DNA from: Metopolophium dirhodum
Lineage: Eukaryota > Arthropoda > Insecta > Hemiptera > Aphididae
DNA: 64,000 nt
Reading direction: 5' to 3'
Assembly (NCBI RefSeq): GCF_019925205.1
Contig: NC_083565.1
Coordinates: 19,062,241 to 19,126,240 of the forward strand
Positions 13,231 through 27,060 of this stretch are shown here, one piece after another (the stretch's first letter is position 1; the number at the start of each line of letters is the position of its first letter). The notes under the pieces are model-generated. The model was given only the letters and a program-made list of their open reading frames with translations, was not told where the DNA came from and did not search any database. Made by a program: the position numbers and the translations under genes.

Positions 13231-14060
13231 ACTATATCATATTGTATATTTGGAGAAAAAACAACAATTTACCACCGATGAACTATTTGTTCCGTAAAAC
13301 AATACGGTGTCCGCGGAGAACCGACGAGAGGACGTGTGTGTAAAAAAACAATTCGTTGCCGGGCGTTTCGTCGACGTAGACGCGGTCGTCGTACAGGCGT
13401 TGGAGTGGTGAGGAAAAAGCCGATCGGCTCCGCGCGACGTTAAAATACGCATATTTTACAATATTCAGTATTGTATAATATCTTATTATTATTATTATTT
13501 ATACCTTCCACGGGCAGGCAGTGGCTGCAGTTATCGCGAAACCGACGAAACACGTGAATAACATAACATGTAAATGTAAGTGTACAGAAATATCGTTTTT
13601 TTTTTTCAATAACCGAAAATCACGCGTTTTCCGGGGTCAAGACCGCGCGTGATGTGTATATATTGTTATTATGTTTTACTAATTATTATTGTGGTCGTTG
13701 TATTACAACATTATACCTACCTGCTACCTACAAACTAGTCTACTACGTTTCTGGTCGCATTCGACGCGCACAATTACGCCGCAGTAATTAACGGCAATTA
13801 GTACGTCCATTCAACACTCGGAGTTCGCGAGGAAAAATAAATATTAAATAATAATAAACGGACTAGGTAATAAAACATGATATAATGTTATAAACGCGTT
13901 TGTTACGTTTTGTTCTTCGCGATCATTGCGTAACACGGCTAAAAAACTACGTCCGTTTCGATACGGTTGACCGCTCAATTCCATCTCGCCCGCTCCAGGC
14001 GGCGCCGAACCGTCAGCCGCCACTACCCGAATCGCATTTTATGTCCATTTAATATTATTA
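13231..14060. other. CpG-rich patch
   Basis: CpG-rich sequence with TCGTCGACG-type words at 13310-13440 and GGCGGCGCCG at about 14000. A 71-residue minus frame is Ser/Thr-rich and shows no domain. It is possibly regulatory. Confidence 0.45.
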
Positions 14061-15260
14061 TTATGTTTGACAGTTATTGCTTATTAGTACCTATTATTAG
14101 TAAATAATTTACTTGACGCGATTTTTATTATTACTATATCTGCAGGTCAATTTGATATAATATGGTGGTTTACGCGATACCTGATATTGTATAGCTATTA
14201 GCTATATTATAATGTGTAGTATACTGTATACTGTATAGTCGTACCTATGTTGGCTATATACCCACATAATAATATTATTCTCGAGCTCATTATTCGTCGG
14301 CGTTTTCGTATCACAAACGACACACAAACGACACACGGTCGGCGTGTGCAGTATAGGTATATATATTTTTATACTATATGTATACAATAACGAACGAGCG
14401 AGCGAACCGATCTTAAATAAAATAACTAGCTGTGGTAGCGTGATAATGGGGCTACAAGGGTCGCGGTTTAAAGTGTCAGTGATGAATCGGGTCGGGGGTG
14501 TTTTTTGTTTATATTATAAATGTGGTGCTCGAGAATACTAATAATATAGAGTATATGCTATACTGTCAAGAATATTGAACTGAGAGTGAAACGAAATATC
14601 TTGCTTTTTCTAGTCAAACATTCTTAGGCTTCCCCCCTCCCTTCCCCTCCCTCAACGCTTTTATGCACAGACCCTACGGATTGAGAAAAACAGCACGCGA
14701 GCGCGGTGCTAATGACGATGATGGCTCGAGCGCTAAAAATACAACGCAGAGACGTTTACATATTATGATTTTCTGGTCGAAAAATTGGCAACAATCGTGT
14801 ACGTAATAATAATAATGAAATGGCGTGGTGTGCTTTTGGATGGGAAAATAAGTCAACGCCCCAACTGACGGTGAACTCGAAAAAATTATAATATAATATA
14901 AATATACGTATTATACATGATAATAACGAAATTATTCATGTTATAACATTCAAACCGTCGCGCGGAGAGTTCAATTGTATTTCGGCCAGCGCTGTACACG
15001 ACGAACGAAAACGATGACAATGGCGTCTGCAGCTGAGGACTAAATTATAATATTTTTGTTATTATCATCGCATTATGTTCGATTGGTGGTGTGTAAAAAA
15101 ATATTCCAAATATAAATTACAACAGATCTTTGAAAAAAATTTGTGTGGTAAATGCAATTCAGAAAAAGGTCGTTTCGCGCGCACGCGTCCCTCCGCTCGT
15201 CCGATTTCAGCTCTGAGCGAACGCCCGATAAAAACACATTTTTTATAATAACCTTAACCG
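14061..15260. other. Mixed stretch with a second CpG-rich part
   Basis: The first half is AT-rich. From about 14600 to 15250 it is CpG-enriched, with AGCGCGGTGC and GCGCGCACGCGTCC words. No exon could be supported. Confidence 0.4.
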
Positions 15261-16484
15261 AAAGCGCGCAACTTCGTTTGTGAAAATATAGAATATATAC
15301 ATAATATATAGGTAAACACAGGTATAGGTACATAATATAATTGTCAAGGTCCGATTCCATATTATAATATTGTAATACAACATAGTTTTAAAATTTTTTT
15401 TTGATTTGTATACCTACTTTATGTTGATGATCATCATTATTAGTTGTACCTAACAGTACCTAATAGGTACTTAATTTGCTATGTATAGTTATATTCTATT
15501 TTTTTTTGTGTAGGTATATCATCATTATTTACGATGCGGTGAACGAAAAAAATAAAAACAATTCTCGGCCTGTATTTACGACTTTGATACGTCATTCGTA
15601 CCTACATATATATAATATTATATAAATATCTATTTTTTATCTAAAAAGCATTGTTATACTGCTGTAATCACAATACGGGTATACCTGCTGCATATTATTA
15701 CTGTTTGTCCGTTACACCGCGGTTGCAGTGCGCCGTGGATTATAATAATATTGTGTGCAGAATAATATGTCTGTTTTTAGTGGCGTATGCGTTCGATAAT
15801 CGGTTTTTAATTTAATATATTATTATGCATGTATTATGATTGTTGTTGTTCGATCAACATTTTGTCTTGAGCATGTTCCTGTGGGTAGGTACCTATATAA
15901 ATATAAATAATATACTTAATTGAAAAAAAATACGTACTTCCTTATTACTTATTATTTATATTATTGGACTATACTAAAATGGTGAAGTACATAATATTAA
16001 TATAGCGACGAATCGGAACGATGAAACTTTCGTTGAAAATATGAATATTTTGTTCTTACAGCTAAAAACGTGAATCGATCTTTCACACAGCGATCGACAT
16101 TAGTTCGTGCTCTTATACTAGGTGCCTTAACATTTAAATATTAAAAAAAAATGGCGTACTATACAATTAAATATACGTTACATATATACGCATGGATAAA
16201 GTTTCTCCCCTTTAAATTTTACCGCGTAAGACTGCGTATGGTAATTTTAACCTTAGCCCCGTGGCAAAGAAAACACTATACGGAGTGATACTATTTTTCA
16301 TTTTTCTATATTGCGCGTTTGATAAACAGTATAATATAATATAATAATATTATGAATATAGCGCCGCATCGATGTTGGTGTTATGATCGACGCTACGATA
16401 TGTCGATATTACAATGAAATCCCGTTATTACAGCAATATAGTTAGTTATCGAGTCCGCCAATCAATTAACAATTTAGTAGTAGG

Positions 16485-16515
16485 TACTACTACTACTAAT
16501 AATAATAATAATATA
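16485..16515. repeat. Compound (ACT)n(AAT)n microsatellite
   Basis: Four or more ACT units pass directly into AAT units. Confidence 0.75.
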
Positions 16516-17271
16516 AATTGGGTGTTGGTGATATCATTTTACTGAATAAACATAAGGTATGAAAACATTAACATACATTATAAGACAAAACTCATAACCA
16601 CCAAATCCAAATGATAATTAACTGGAGAATAATATAATAGTGAGCACTGAGCTGCGTAATATATTGTTCTATGCCTCGTGACTTTGTTATTATCAACGTA
16701 TGCGATAGGTAAAATAATTTTAAAGTAAATTTTTACCTTCTATAGTTTGTTTACTTATATAAAAGTTGTTTTTAATTAAAAAAAATATATGATGTTATGG
16801 TTAATAAAGCCGATAGATAATTTAGGTGTTAGTGAGTAACACGCAATCAGTACTGAACAATGTATTAGATTTTATGATGTAATGTATAAACAATACCGCT
16901 AAATTCTGTACTAGAAATTTTTTCACAATACAAAAATATGAAAAGCAATTAACTCGCATTATACCATTGTTAAAGGTAGGTAGGTACATAAATAGTATAT
17001 AAAATAGTATTATTAATTATACATATTTGAGGAATCATTACATTTTTTAAGATAAGCTCTTTTAAAATCTAATTTTACGGCAACAACACGTTTCAATACA
17101 AAACAACTTTAATTTATCAGTACTACGGTCTACGTTAGATATTTTATACTGCACATGAATGATTTTAATATACGTAAAACCGTATACATTTAAAAAAAAA
17201 ATTTAATTCTAACCTCACGGCAAATAACTGTTGTTTACTACTTATCTAGACGTATAATATAGTTGTATACA

Positions 17272-17345
17272 CAGTGGCGCAAAATTACCCCTGATTTTTT
17301 TGGTGGATGGATGGATGGGTGGACCCCGCCCCCCCTGGCCCTAAA
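17272..17345 (+). mobile_element. Possible hAT-type terminus (CAGTGGCGC)
   Basis: The sequence begins CAGTGGCGCAAAATTACC and passes into GGTGGATGG repeats and a C-rich run. CAGTGGCG starts with G/C homopolymer interiors are typical of decayed hAT-like elements in insects. No matching opposite end was found. Confidence 0.3.
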
Positions 17346-17950
17346 ATATTTACATCATAAAAATTCTACTACGTATACAAATATTAAATTAAACTATTGA
17401 ATCATTATAGGCTATAGCCTATTAGCCAATATAGAGGTAACTGATTCAATGAATGCAATTGCAGGAAAGGTATAAATGTATAATAATAATAATAATATAA
17501 TACGTTGCGTATAGGCACTTCAGGGTGTGTACGATGTACCTATACTTACAATGTACCTACATGGCTACATGGTGTACACGAAATCTTTGGAATAGCGTTC
17601 GCAACAACCTTTGCGAGACACAGTCGTTTGATTTAAGAAAAGGAAATCATCGAAATGTTCAAATGTATCAAGGCACCGTTAACTATATTATGTTATCATT
17701 CTTTCAGATTCACCACTGCAATCTGAAGTCATACCTATGCACAATATTATAAGTATATTAATAATCTGTAGTATATGATGACGAATATATTTGACGAAAC
17801 GTCGAGATTCTGGAGTCTCAAAAAACCACTATCTCACTGTAATCAGTTTATTATAATAAATAATAATCATAACATCATAGGTATAGTATATTTTAATATC
17901 ACGAACAGCGATGCACGGACATAGAGTGCAGTACTGCAGTATAATAATAT

Positions 17951-18330
17951 AATATAATTATTATTGCATTGTTGCCGAGGGGGTAGAAAAATTCGTCGGT
18001 CGTTTAAATTGCCGACAACGAGAATACAATTCATGGAAATTGTGTCGCCGTCTCGGGTCGCAATTATCGTAGATATGCACGATGTATTATTAATATTATT
18101 ATTATTATTATTATTGCTACTATTATTATATTATTATATTATTATTATGACGCTATAGCTTGAGTGTATTATGTTAATGTTGTCGAAGGTCGTGTTCGTT
18201 GTCACTGCACCGGTGTATGTGTGTGTTTGTGTGTGACGCGCAAGGACTGACATTGATTTCAGCAGACGAAATACGTGCGCGCACAAAACCTTGCAGTGCG
18301 CGCTCGTGCAAGAAGAAGAAACTCCTCGAG
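17951..18330. other. CpG-rich patch with (ATT)n array
   Basis: CpG-enriched sequence on both sides of an (ATT)n array at about 18085-18148. The array explains the poly-Leu open frame on the plus strand. Confidence 0.4.
18085..18148. repeat. (ATT)n microsatellite, imperfect
   Basis: A long ATT/TTA array with a GCT interruption near the middle. Confidence 0.85.
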
Positions 18331-19370
18331 TTGTGATATTATATTATTGTTGTATATGGGGGGGGGGGGATAGATAAATTTCCTCAGGCCTCTGGTTATG
18401 ACTATAGAGGACAATTTCTAAAACGTAGTTTTATAGTTTGTTTTTCGTCTCGAGACGTTGTTTTGGGGGGGGGGGGGAGAGGGGGGGCCATTCATAGCTG
18501 TATTAATTGCAAATAACGTCCTCGCAAATGTTATCTCTATATTTTTAATTGTTCAACTGGCTTTGTAATTTACATATTATCGAGAGTATAATATAAATAT
18601 ATAACATACTGCTGCACATTTGCACATGGTCCCAGAGCTGAGAATTATGTTTAAGGTGACTTTTTTTTTAACTCGAGTATAGGTGGTATACTGTATACAT
18701 ATTATTATAACATAAATACGAAATTAGAATATGTATGTGATACCCATCAGCTGTGTTAAAATGTTGAATTAATAAATAACTTTCAATTTCAATTCGTAGC
18801 AGTTATATACGCATATTAGTTATAAATGTATCATTGAAAAAACAAATAAACCTAACTGTGGTTTATTGACGGTTTGAATGCACCCAAAACAGCCCCTGGC
18901 CTCGGCATGCCCTTGTGCATATAATACATATGCACCTTGTACTGCCCGGATTTGAGTTTTCCGCCGACTGCATCGCACGGTGCACCACACCAATCCGTCA
19001 GCTAACTTTAAATAGAAATATAAACGAAAAGAAAAACCAGCAGAGGCCAGACACACGGTATACAAATATAGGCACCTAGTTGTAATAACTATAATACCTT
19101 ATTGCATCTCTGTCACTGTGCCACTACAATATAAGTAACAAGTCCATAATTGTGACAAAAAAAAAACAATGTGCAACGGACAATTGTATTTCTATATGTT
19201 GGTCAGACTTTTAAGACTGGGGAAGAGGGAGTAGGAAGTAATGGACACATTTTCGTAGCTATTCGATTTAATAAGTCTAAAAATTGCGTTGATAATCGGA
19301 CGGTATACTACATAAATGCTATGTAATCATTATGCAGTGTTGTTGGGTTTTCCTCTACATTGTATATTAT
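18331..19370. other. Non-coding stretch with G homopolymers
   Basis: Two G runs (18358-18369 and 18465-18487, the latter interrupted) lie in an AT-rich background. Positions 18860-19010 are more GC-balanced, with CTCGGCATGCCCTTG and GTGCACC words. A minus-strand frame of 81 residues is open there, but there is no Kozak context, domain or splice signal that I can defend. Confidence 0.4.
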
Positions 19371-19615
19371 ACGTTTGGCCCGGGCGCATGTGCGCGACGC
19401 AGAGGTCGTCCGTGCAATTTATAACAATGTAACTATATACAAACAATAATATGCATTTTTATAAAAAAAATTTCATTTCCAACAACGGCACACAGCCGCC
19501 ACTTATTGTATTGTGTCATACGTCGACAAAATCGACTGGCACACGCGCGCACAGTAATAATAATAATAATAATACAAATGGATGCAAGTCGCGCGCGTGT
19601 GTTGTAATAACGATA

Positions 19616-19624
19616 TGACCTTGA
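19616..19624 (-). promoter_or_regulatory. Extended nuclear-receptor half-site TCAAGGTCA
   Basis: The minus strand reads TCAAGGTCA, the same nine-base word as at 7934 and 20280. It lies in CpG-enriched sequence. Confidence 0.3.
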
Positions 19625-20149
19625 AGAAAAAATACGGCACCGTCCGCGTATATAATATTATATATACACATTATTATACACATAAGTAATATACGTATAG
19701 AGTCATAGAGGCATTTTATTATGCACCGAATCGGCATACCGTCATCGTCAGGGGCAGGTGCGCGGGACGACAACGATTGAGGGCGGCGGTCACGCGAACC
19801 CAAGTGGATTTTTGACTGTTTCTGATTTTTTTCACCACTCAGCGGGAATTCGAAGCCCGTCGCAGCGCAAATAAAAAGAAACCGGTTTTGGACGGACGTT
19901 TTTTTTTTGTATTTCGTTTCGTTTCCTTTACCTAATACTCGTCGTGTCTCTCTCCCCCTATATGTATATATATATATATATATATATAAATACGAGCGAG
20001 TGATGGAAAATTAATAATATCATATACGCACATATATATATGAATATGGTCATATGGATGGGTGCGCTAAAAGGGTTGCCAGGCCAAATCAGGGAATGAC
20101 TGAGACGTGTCCTTTTTATACATTTATACAATATGTATATACATAAAGA

Positions 20150-20203
20150 TAGAGACAGAGAGAGAGACGGATAGAGAGAAAGAGTGAGTGAGAGAGAGAA
20201 AAA
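20150..20203. repeat. GA-rich simple tract
   Basis: Purine-rich AGAGAG/AGTGAG repeats of about 54 bases on the plus strand. Confidence 0.8.
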
Positions 20204-20279
20204 CGCATGACTCCGATGGTTGTGCATACCATTGGCAACGGCGGCAGTGGTGGCGCGAGGTGACGACGGGAGAGAGGGG

Positions 20280-20288
20280 TCAAGGTCA
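20280..20288 (+). promoter_or_regulatory. Extended nuclear-receptor half-site TCAAGGTCA
   Basis: Plus-strand TCAAGGTCA just downstream of the GA-rich tract. It is a candidate FTZ-F1/ERR-type site by word match only. Confidence 0.3.
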
Positions 20289-20560
20289 GTGTTCCGTGAA
20301 ACCAGTTGTGGTCCCACAGCAAAATAAAATAATAATAATAAAAAAATACATATATATCGAAAAGATCGGCTCTCGCACGCCAGAAATTAAATCGGAATTT
20401 ATTTAACTATATTATATTATTATTATGCACGCTTGGCCCGAGTGGCGGCGGTACAACTGCCAGCGGTGGAGGCAAGCGGGTAGTCGAAACGACTAAGAAA
20501 AAAGCGAACTACCACGCGGCATCAGAAGGATTAATGAACTCTTCCACGAGGAGAAGTGAT

Positions 20561-21470
20561 GATGGAGAGAGATGGAGAGAAGAAAAAAGTGAAAACGATT
20601 CACAATATATACGATATACCCACTAAAACACACCTGTTTCAAATGTGTGTGTGTGTGCGTGCAGACGAATAATAAGTATATTCTGAATTTTTTAGTATCA
20701 TATTTCGAGACTAGATTCGTAGACAAAATCATGTCTGGCGTAGAAAAAAGTAAGAGTAAAAAAACTATACACGAATTAAAACACAGTTTCAAAGTTATAT
20801 TTCACTCGTGTATAAAAACGCATACTAGAACTAGATTTGATATCGTCATAACGCATGTGTGGCCCAGACAAAGCACCCCTGCAACTGTAACAAATAATTA
20901 AGCAATTATTAACCAAGTCGATGGAATAGCATTTATCATTTATGGTTATACTATATAGTTAGACTATATAATATGGTTACCAAGCTTAAAGTTATATCGG
21001 AATGGATATAATGAGTATCAATATCATAATATTATCATGATGTTTTTATTATAGCCAATGCGGAAGTCGTCTTAAACATAACTATAAGCCTTATGTTGAA
21101 TATTGGTCTGATTTTCAATGTTTGATGTATGTGCTTGTATACATATAACCTATATATATATGGCAATACTAATATAATAATATACTATCGTTAAACTTAG
21201 CGAGTGGGCAATATCAACACGCGATTACTGACCACTGCAGTAAACTGTTCTTGTGTAATGTATATATTTTTGCGAGATGGATTAAAAACTATATTATAAT
21301 AATATATTAATATGTACGGAAACGTTTCGTCTGCAGCCCAGCTGTCAAGTATCTAAATTTAATTTAAAAATATCGTAGCTACCATGCGTATTATATAGCC
21401 CACCATAATCATGTGTATATGTATAATGGCCAATATAGGTAGGTAATAAATAATAAGAGGCGGTATGTAG
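20561..21470. other. AT-rich stretch with one small open frame
   Basis: A 56-codon frame starting at 20731 has a fair ATG context and Lys/Ser/Thr-rich residues. It shows no homology signature, and no neighbouring exon or promoter was identified. The rest is AT-rich. Confidence 0.35.
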
Positions 21471-22400
21471 ACGCCGTTTAGTATTCCCGCCGAAAACCAC
21501 GCATGGAACTTTTGTTCTCTCTCTCTTCCATTCCGTCTCTACGCGATGTTATTATTATTATTTTGATTTAACGATATCCATAATATGCAATTTATAATTT
21601 TTTTTTCGGCAGGTTCCTAACCTACGTCGTATGTATACGCATCCAATCGGCAACGCTCAACCGGTTATTGGGCCCCACCGCCGACCATACAGAGATTTGG
21701 CAACGGTGCAAAAAGGAAGGAAAAAAACACAAAATCCGAGTGCGTGCACATATTACGCACACACGCTCAGCACGTGATGTGTACCCAAACACACACATTT
21801 CGTCCGCCAAATATTTGAGCGAACCGCATCAATTACTACGACTGAGCTTCGTCGTCACTGGCTCGTTATTTTGGGAATAACAGACGAGCGCGCCTCGACA
21901 CGACCGACCGACCCGAAATTATAGGAAAAACGTTGCTTTGTGAACTGCGCGCGAAAACAATTTTCGATTATTCGCTGAATAATTCAAATATAATACTACT
22001 ATCTGATCATAATTGTACGACGTGCGTGAGCCCTTAATCGTGTTGTCCTAGACCCGGGACTTACGAATATTAGGTACCAATATCTCGATTAAAAATTTAT
22101 ATATTATGGGATATAGAGTAAATTTATGCGCGCCCGTCGCCCACAAATGTTGACTGCGTAGCGTTTTTAACGATCTGAACGTTTACGTATCGATTTTATT
22201 TAAAATTAGTCGAAAACCGTTTGCCGGAACGTATATTTTTTTTTCATCCACGCCGAATCATAAAAGACCGCATATATGTATCCAAAGGAGTAATATTTAT
22301 ATCAAGTGTCATAACATTATTCAAATATTTTCGAGACTACGATCAGTGCGCGCAGCGCTGCAGAATATATTAGAGACCGGCTCGACAATATAATGGAAAC
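21471..22400. other. CpG-rich patch
   Basis: CpG-enriched sequence, notably 21620-21960 with GGGCCCCACCGCCGACC and CGACCGACCGACC words. Both strands carry similar short open frames, so coding is unlikely. Confidence 0.45.
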
Positions 22401-25400
22401 GTGATTTGGTCTTCGCTGACTTACTATGAAATTATAATATTTTTATTTTCATCACAGCACAGGGTAGGTATACCTACGCGTATATCTGCCAAGAAAATTA
22501 TAAAATTCGTTTGCAGCATCGTAACGTCATCTGCAGATGCACAGACCATAGCGATGCAACGCGTACGAAATCTGAGACTTTTTATGCAGGTGGCATATAA
22601 TACCGTCTGATGTACGATGTAAATAATATATTATATTATATATATAAACTCCCGACGATGTGATCACTGAACCGAAAATGCCCATATATATTATAATGCT
22701 GCATTGCTGCAGTACTGCAGCAGGTACCTACCTATATACATAGGTATAATTACCGAAATATGTATGTATAGGCACTCCTCTCAGAGATCTGCAGTTTCGA
22801 TAAGTCATTGGTGCAACTATATGGACTACTATGGAAATACCTAACCCCGTTATTACGCGTTTTGTGATTGAAAAAAATTGGTTAGGCCGAACGGCGAACA
22901 TATACCGTTATTATAGCTGAACTATGAAGGAAAGTGCATTGGTGCAAAAGGGAATCTGTTGAGGAAGCAATTACGGTGGAAAAGGATAACACTGACTATA
23001 ATTAATTATGATCACTACCGAAATAATTATATAGGTAAGTATAATTGCATAAGCACTAAGGTCTAAAGAAAATTTGTTCACTCAGTTAGCCTTCGGCCTG
23101 ATTAAAACGAGCCTTTAGTTTAATATAGTGTACTTAGTGTATGAACGCCAATGAAAATGGCATAGCTTACACGCACGTAGGTGCAAATTTCGATTATATT
23201 CGTGTGAAACCTTTATGTGTATGCAGTACATTTACGTCATTTACCTACATCGCGAATGTGTGTATACACGCGTTCCACATATATATTCGTAGTTGAGCGA
23301 TAATTTTTTTTCTTATTTGCGTCATTACGATGTAATAATATGACGACGGCGGATGCGAATGAGCAACACATAATAACACATCACATTGTCTATATTTATT
23401 GTGTATTATTATTAAACGGTCGGTAGATCGGGTGGCGTCGACTCACGTAAAACGCATATTTACACGAGGGTGCTGCTGCAGCTGTATATATAATAGTATA
23501 ATACAGAAGCATAGTACCTGTAGGTACGTGGTTGTGGGAGGTAATGGACTCCACCTTCCCCACCCCCTACCGAGGCCAACCCCGTCCATCGTCACCGGTG
23601 CACAAGTACCATTTAATAATAATAATTAATACGATTAGTACAATTTTTTTGTCGGCAAAAGTATAATAATACATAGATATTATAATAAATTATATCTAAT
23701 TATAAAGCTGAAGACTTTTTATGTTTGAATGCGATAATCTCAGAAAAAGTTATATAATATCAATAGATTTCTTGAGACTCGGATGGTGTTTGAAATTTAT
23801 TCTCAACTCGGGATATACAGCTAGGTATAGTTATATTATATAATATTACAGTGTATAGCATTATAGGTAAAACGCTTGTAATTAGTTACCATAGGTAGTT
23901 ACACTGGATTTAAAAGACAAGAGTGTAATAAATGGACGGTGGCAGTGGATGTTTTTGCATAGAGATATTTTTGAAATCCTGGTTTGGTAACATTTATATA
24001 TCATTATTATGTAGGCAGAATATTCAAAAATGTAAAATGTAAAATATTTGTTAATTGGTACCACGTATAATTAATTATGCATTATTATGTTGTTCTTGAC
24101 AGAGATTGTGATGGTTAACTATTAACAGTTAAATATGCACTCATAATGCACTATTTTCCCACAGTTCTAGATTATATTATTACTATTGTAATTTGTAGAT
24201 ATTTACAAGTGCACAGATTGCGATAAAAAAAAAAATGGCCTTACAGAGACGATGATGATTCGAACCTGCAGGAAGAACGACGATAAATGGCAATGACGGT
24301 ATCGTTTATATGTCATGTCACGACGTGTATATAGAATAGCACAAGTAGTATATTATTAATTATTATTATTGTTATGTATATTTTAGATATATTAATAATG
24401 TATAATAATATATTGTAGTTATAATCGTTGGCCCAGAGACAAAGCCAGGAAGTGCATCCGACTGTAATATCTCGTATGGTATTTCTACTATTTTGTATAC
24501 TGTATAGTATGAAAATATATACATACTCTGCAGATACAGCAGGTGTCCAAGAGGAAACGAAGAAATCCTATATCTTTTGACAATTTTTAAAACGTAATTG
24601 TTGGTTATCTGTATGTTATTGTAAAATAAATATCAATTCAAATTTTACCCGTCGATAATTAATTTGAAATCGATCAGTATACCTATGTCTATACCTACAC
24701 ATACTTATATATTATAATACACACATTCTCCATTAAAACGTGTTTTGAATTAATTTTGCTATTATTTCCAACTCGAAATATCATACAAATATTATTATAC
24801 TACTATAGGTTACCAAACGGTATAAACCATATAATATGATTATATGAAATAATAATTATACTTGAATAGCGATTGTGTTACAGGGAAGTAAATTGAAATA
24901 CAAATGTTTTACGATAAACTAAAAATCAATATAAAAACACCCTTTAAATGACCTTTCTGATGAAAACCAATCCACTTCGCATTTATCGGTCACGTTTCCG
25001 TTTTCTAGGAACTATAATTAATTATATTATTTAAACAAAGTTTACCTTGGTATAAAAAGTATTATATATATTGCTGTAGAATAATTACAAACTTACAAGT
25101 ACCTACTACTAATTTGTTCAAGGGTAATTTTAAGGTTTCTTGGTGTATCCTTATAAAAGTATTTACGAAAAGCTCATATCTTATTTGACAAGAATTCACA
25201 TAATCGCAAAAACTCCGTTGGACTTAGTGGACTTCGCGAATAAAAACAAATCTCTAAAAGAAGGTAAGAAATCGTTTAAATTTAGACATGCACATTGCAC
25301 GCGTACAAGATATAAGATTAGTAACTGGTCACAAAATATAAGAGACAACTTGCAACTACTTTCATAAAACCTATCGATGTCATATAGAGAAACTGAAATT

Positions 25401-26640
25401 AAAAAACCGATAAAGATACCATGCATGTGTGCAATTTATTAATTTTTGTCGAATTGGAAAATAAATTCATCTGACTCACATATTATACATTACGTAATAA
25501 TGTTATTAAAGCGCACTTGGCAAATAGTGCATTTAATATAAATAATTACAAATTGTAAGTGTCATAATATTAAAAATATTATTACAAATGTTCCATTTTT
25601 TTTTCAGTGGTTTATATATATCATTATGTACTCAGTGTACACTATACAAAACCAAATAATGTCTCAGCTTACAGGCGGAAATATACTTATATAGGTTATA
25701 TATACAACAAAAATTACATTGTATAAATGTAAATCGATAATCGATAATTGATATCATATAATATCATGCGGCTACAAAATATTATAACTATACCTATAGG
25801 TAGGTATTCGTTTTTTGTGTCACTTATATTTTTGTCTGGACATATTAGAAACGATATATTTTGAATTCTTAGGAAAACTACATTATACAGGTACTTATAT
25901 TATTATAAAATAAATATGTCATACCTACTTTGTCACACTGGTGAGTTTATTTAAAATCTAGGTATTCATTTTAAAATATTAAAAACCACCGCATTGTTAT
26001 TAAATTTGCGCTAAATGTATTTTTTTAGCAAATATTGTACTTGTTTTTTCTCTTCCAACTGCGAAATGTGCACACTATCACAATGGTTGCAGATAAAAAC
26101 GTAAATGTGCTGTAAACATAATGTTTGTTTGGTTTGAAACTCTGCAGATTGCGGTGTTTACCTAAGCACTTGAAATTTTTGATCTTGTACTTAGCTGGGC
26201 ATATTATATATTCCCAATATTGTATTATACAGCCCACAGGTGCGGATACTAATCAGAAAAATGAACGATATTTCTCACTTATATATAAGTGGAATAGGTT
26301 TTCGACTAGATCTTGTCGTTTACACGCTGCACGGGAATACAATTAATAATGTATTATATGCACATTGCACATGATGACCATGATGTACTATAGGTAATGA
26401 TTTGTACCTACCTATACGTTTCTCTCAAACAACAACTCTCGAGTGTTCGCTTTCCTTTTGTTAAGTTTTTGTCTGTAAGACTGTACACATATATATATAT
26501 TTTATTGCTGGAAACGAGTTCGACAAAATTAAAAAAAAAAAAATCAGATTTCCTAATCCAAATTCCTATATGCAGTTGTAGCTCGTTTGTGGCGGCACAA
26601 AATGATATAATATAATTTATAATATATAGGTAACCTACCA
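22401..26640. other. AT-rich stretch, no gene supported
   Basis: About 4.2 kb of AT-rich DNA. A possible exon-like frame at 25140-25264 ends in a GTAAGA donor-like word, but it starts from no credible acceptor or ATG. Otherwise only TAGGTA/TACCTA words and A/T runs are seen. Confidence 0.4.
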
Positions 26641-27060
26641 GTTAGTTGGTGATCGGAGACAATTATAAACGCGAATGGTACTTACAACTTCACACGCGCT
26701 GTTTCGCGTTCGCGGTGCATCGGGCGGCCGCAGCGATTTTTTATTGTTTTTATCGTACACGCGAACACACGCGAGATGCATAGGCCCCGGCGCGGTGCGG
26801 CGAAACGAATCGTTTCCTGAGGGAGAAGAGAGAGAGAGAGAGAGAGAGTGTGTATATGTGCGTATAAGACAGACCTGCGGATGTGTATATAGTCGTGTGT
26901 GTATAGACCGGTTTTTCAAAATTATTATTATTTTTTATTATATTATTCTTTTTTCACCACATCCCCGATGACATTCACTTTTTATCCATTTTTTTTTTGT
27001 TTGCACTCGCGTCAAAAATGCCAGAAGCGGCGGCTGTGACGTCATTGCTGAAAATTCGTC
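26641..27060. other. CpG-rich patch
   Basis: CpG-rich sequence with a (GA)n array in the middle. Open frames on both strands are again mirror products of composition. Confidence 0.45.
26824..26849. repeat. (AG)n microsatellite
   Basis: About thirteen AG units ending in a short TG run. Confidence 0.85.

Larger units (their letters stand above)
15261..17950. other. AT-rich stretch, no gene seen
   Basis: AT-rich DNA containing a compound (ACT)n(AAT)n repeat at 16485-16515 and the hAT-like end at 17272. A plus-strand frame near 17525-17752 is Cys/Asn/Leu-rich and has no motif. Confidence 0.45.
19371..20560. other. CpG-rich patch with GA-rich and TA-rich repeats
   Basis: CpG-rich sequence surrounds a TA array (about 19966-19988) and a GA-rich tract (about 20150-20203). 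Two nuclear-receptor-type half-sites lie here. A GA tract between GC-rich blocks is compatible with GAGA-factor-type open chromatin; this is inference only. Confidence 0.45.

Noticed and set aside
20731..20901. 56-codon Lys-rich open frame with fair ATG context
   Set aside because: Length is near chance, no homology signature, and no neighbouring exon or promoter.
24235..24275. Possible tRNA T-arm (GGTTCGAA on the minus strand)
   Set aside because: The surrounding sequence does not form the acceptor, D and anticodon stems at tRNA spacing.
25140..25264. Exon-like frame ending in a GTAAGA donor-like word
   Set aside because: No ATG or convincing acceptor at its start; the donor match alone is weak evidence.
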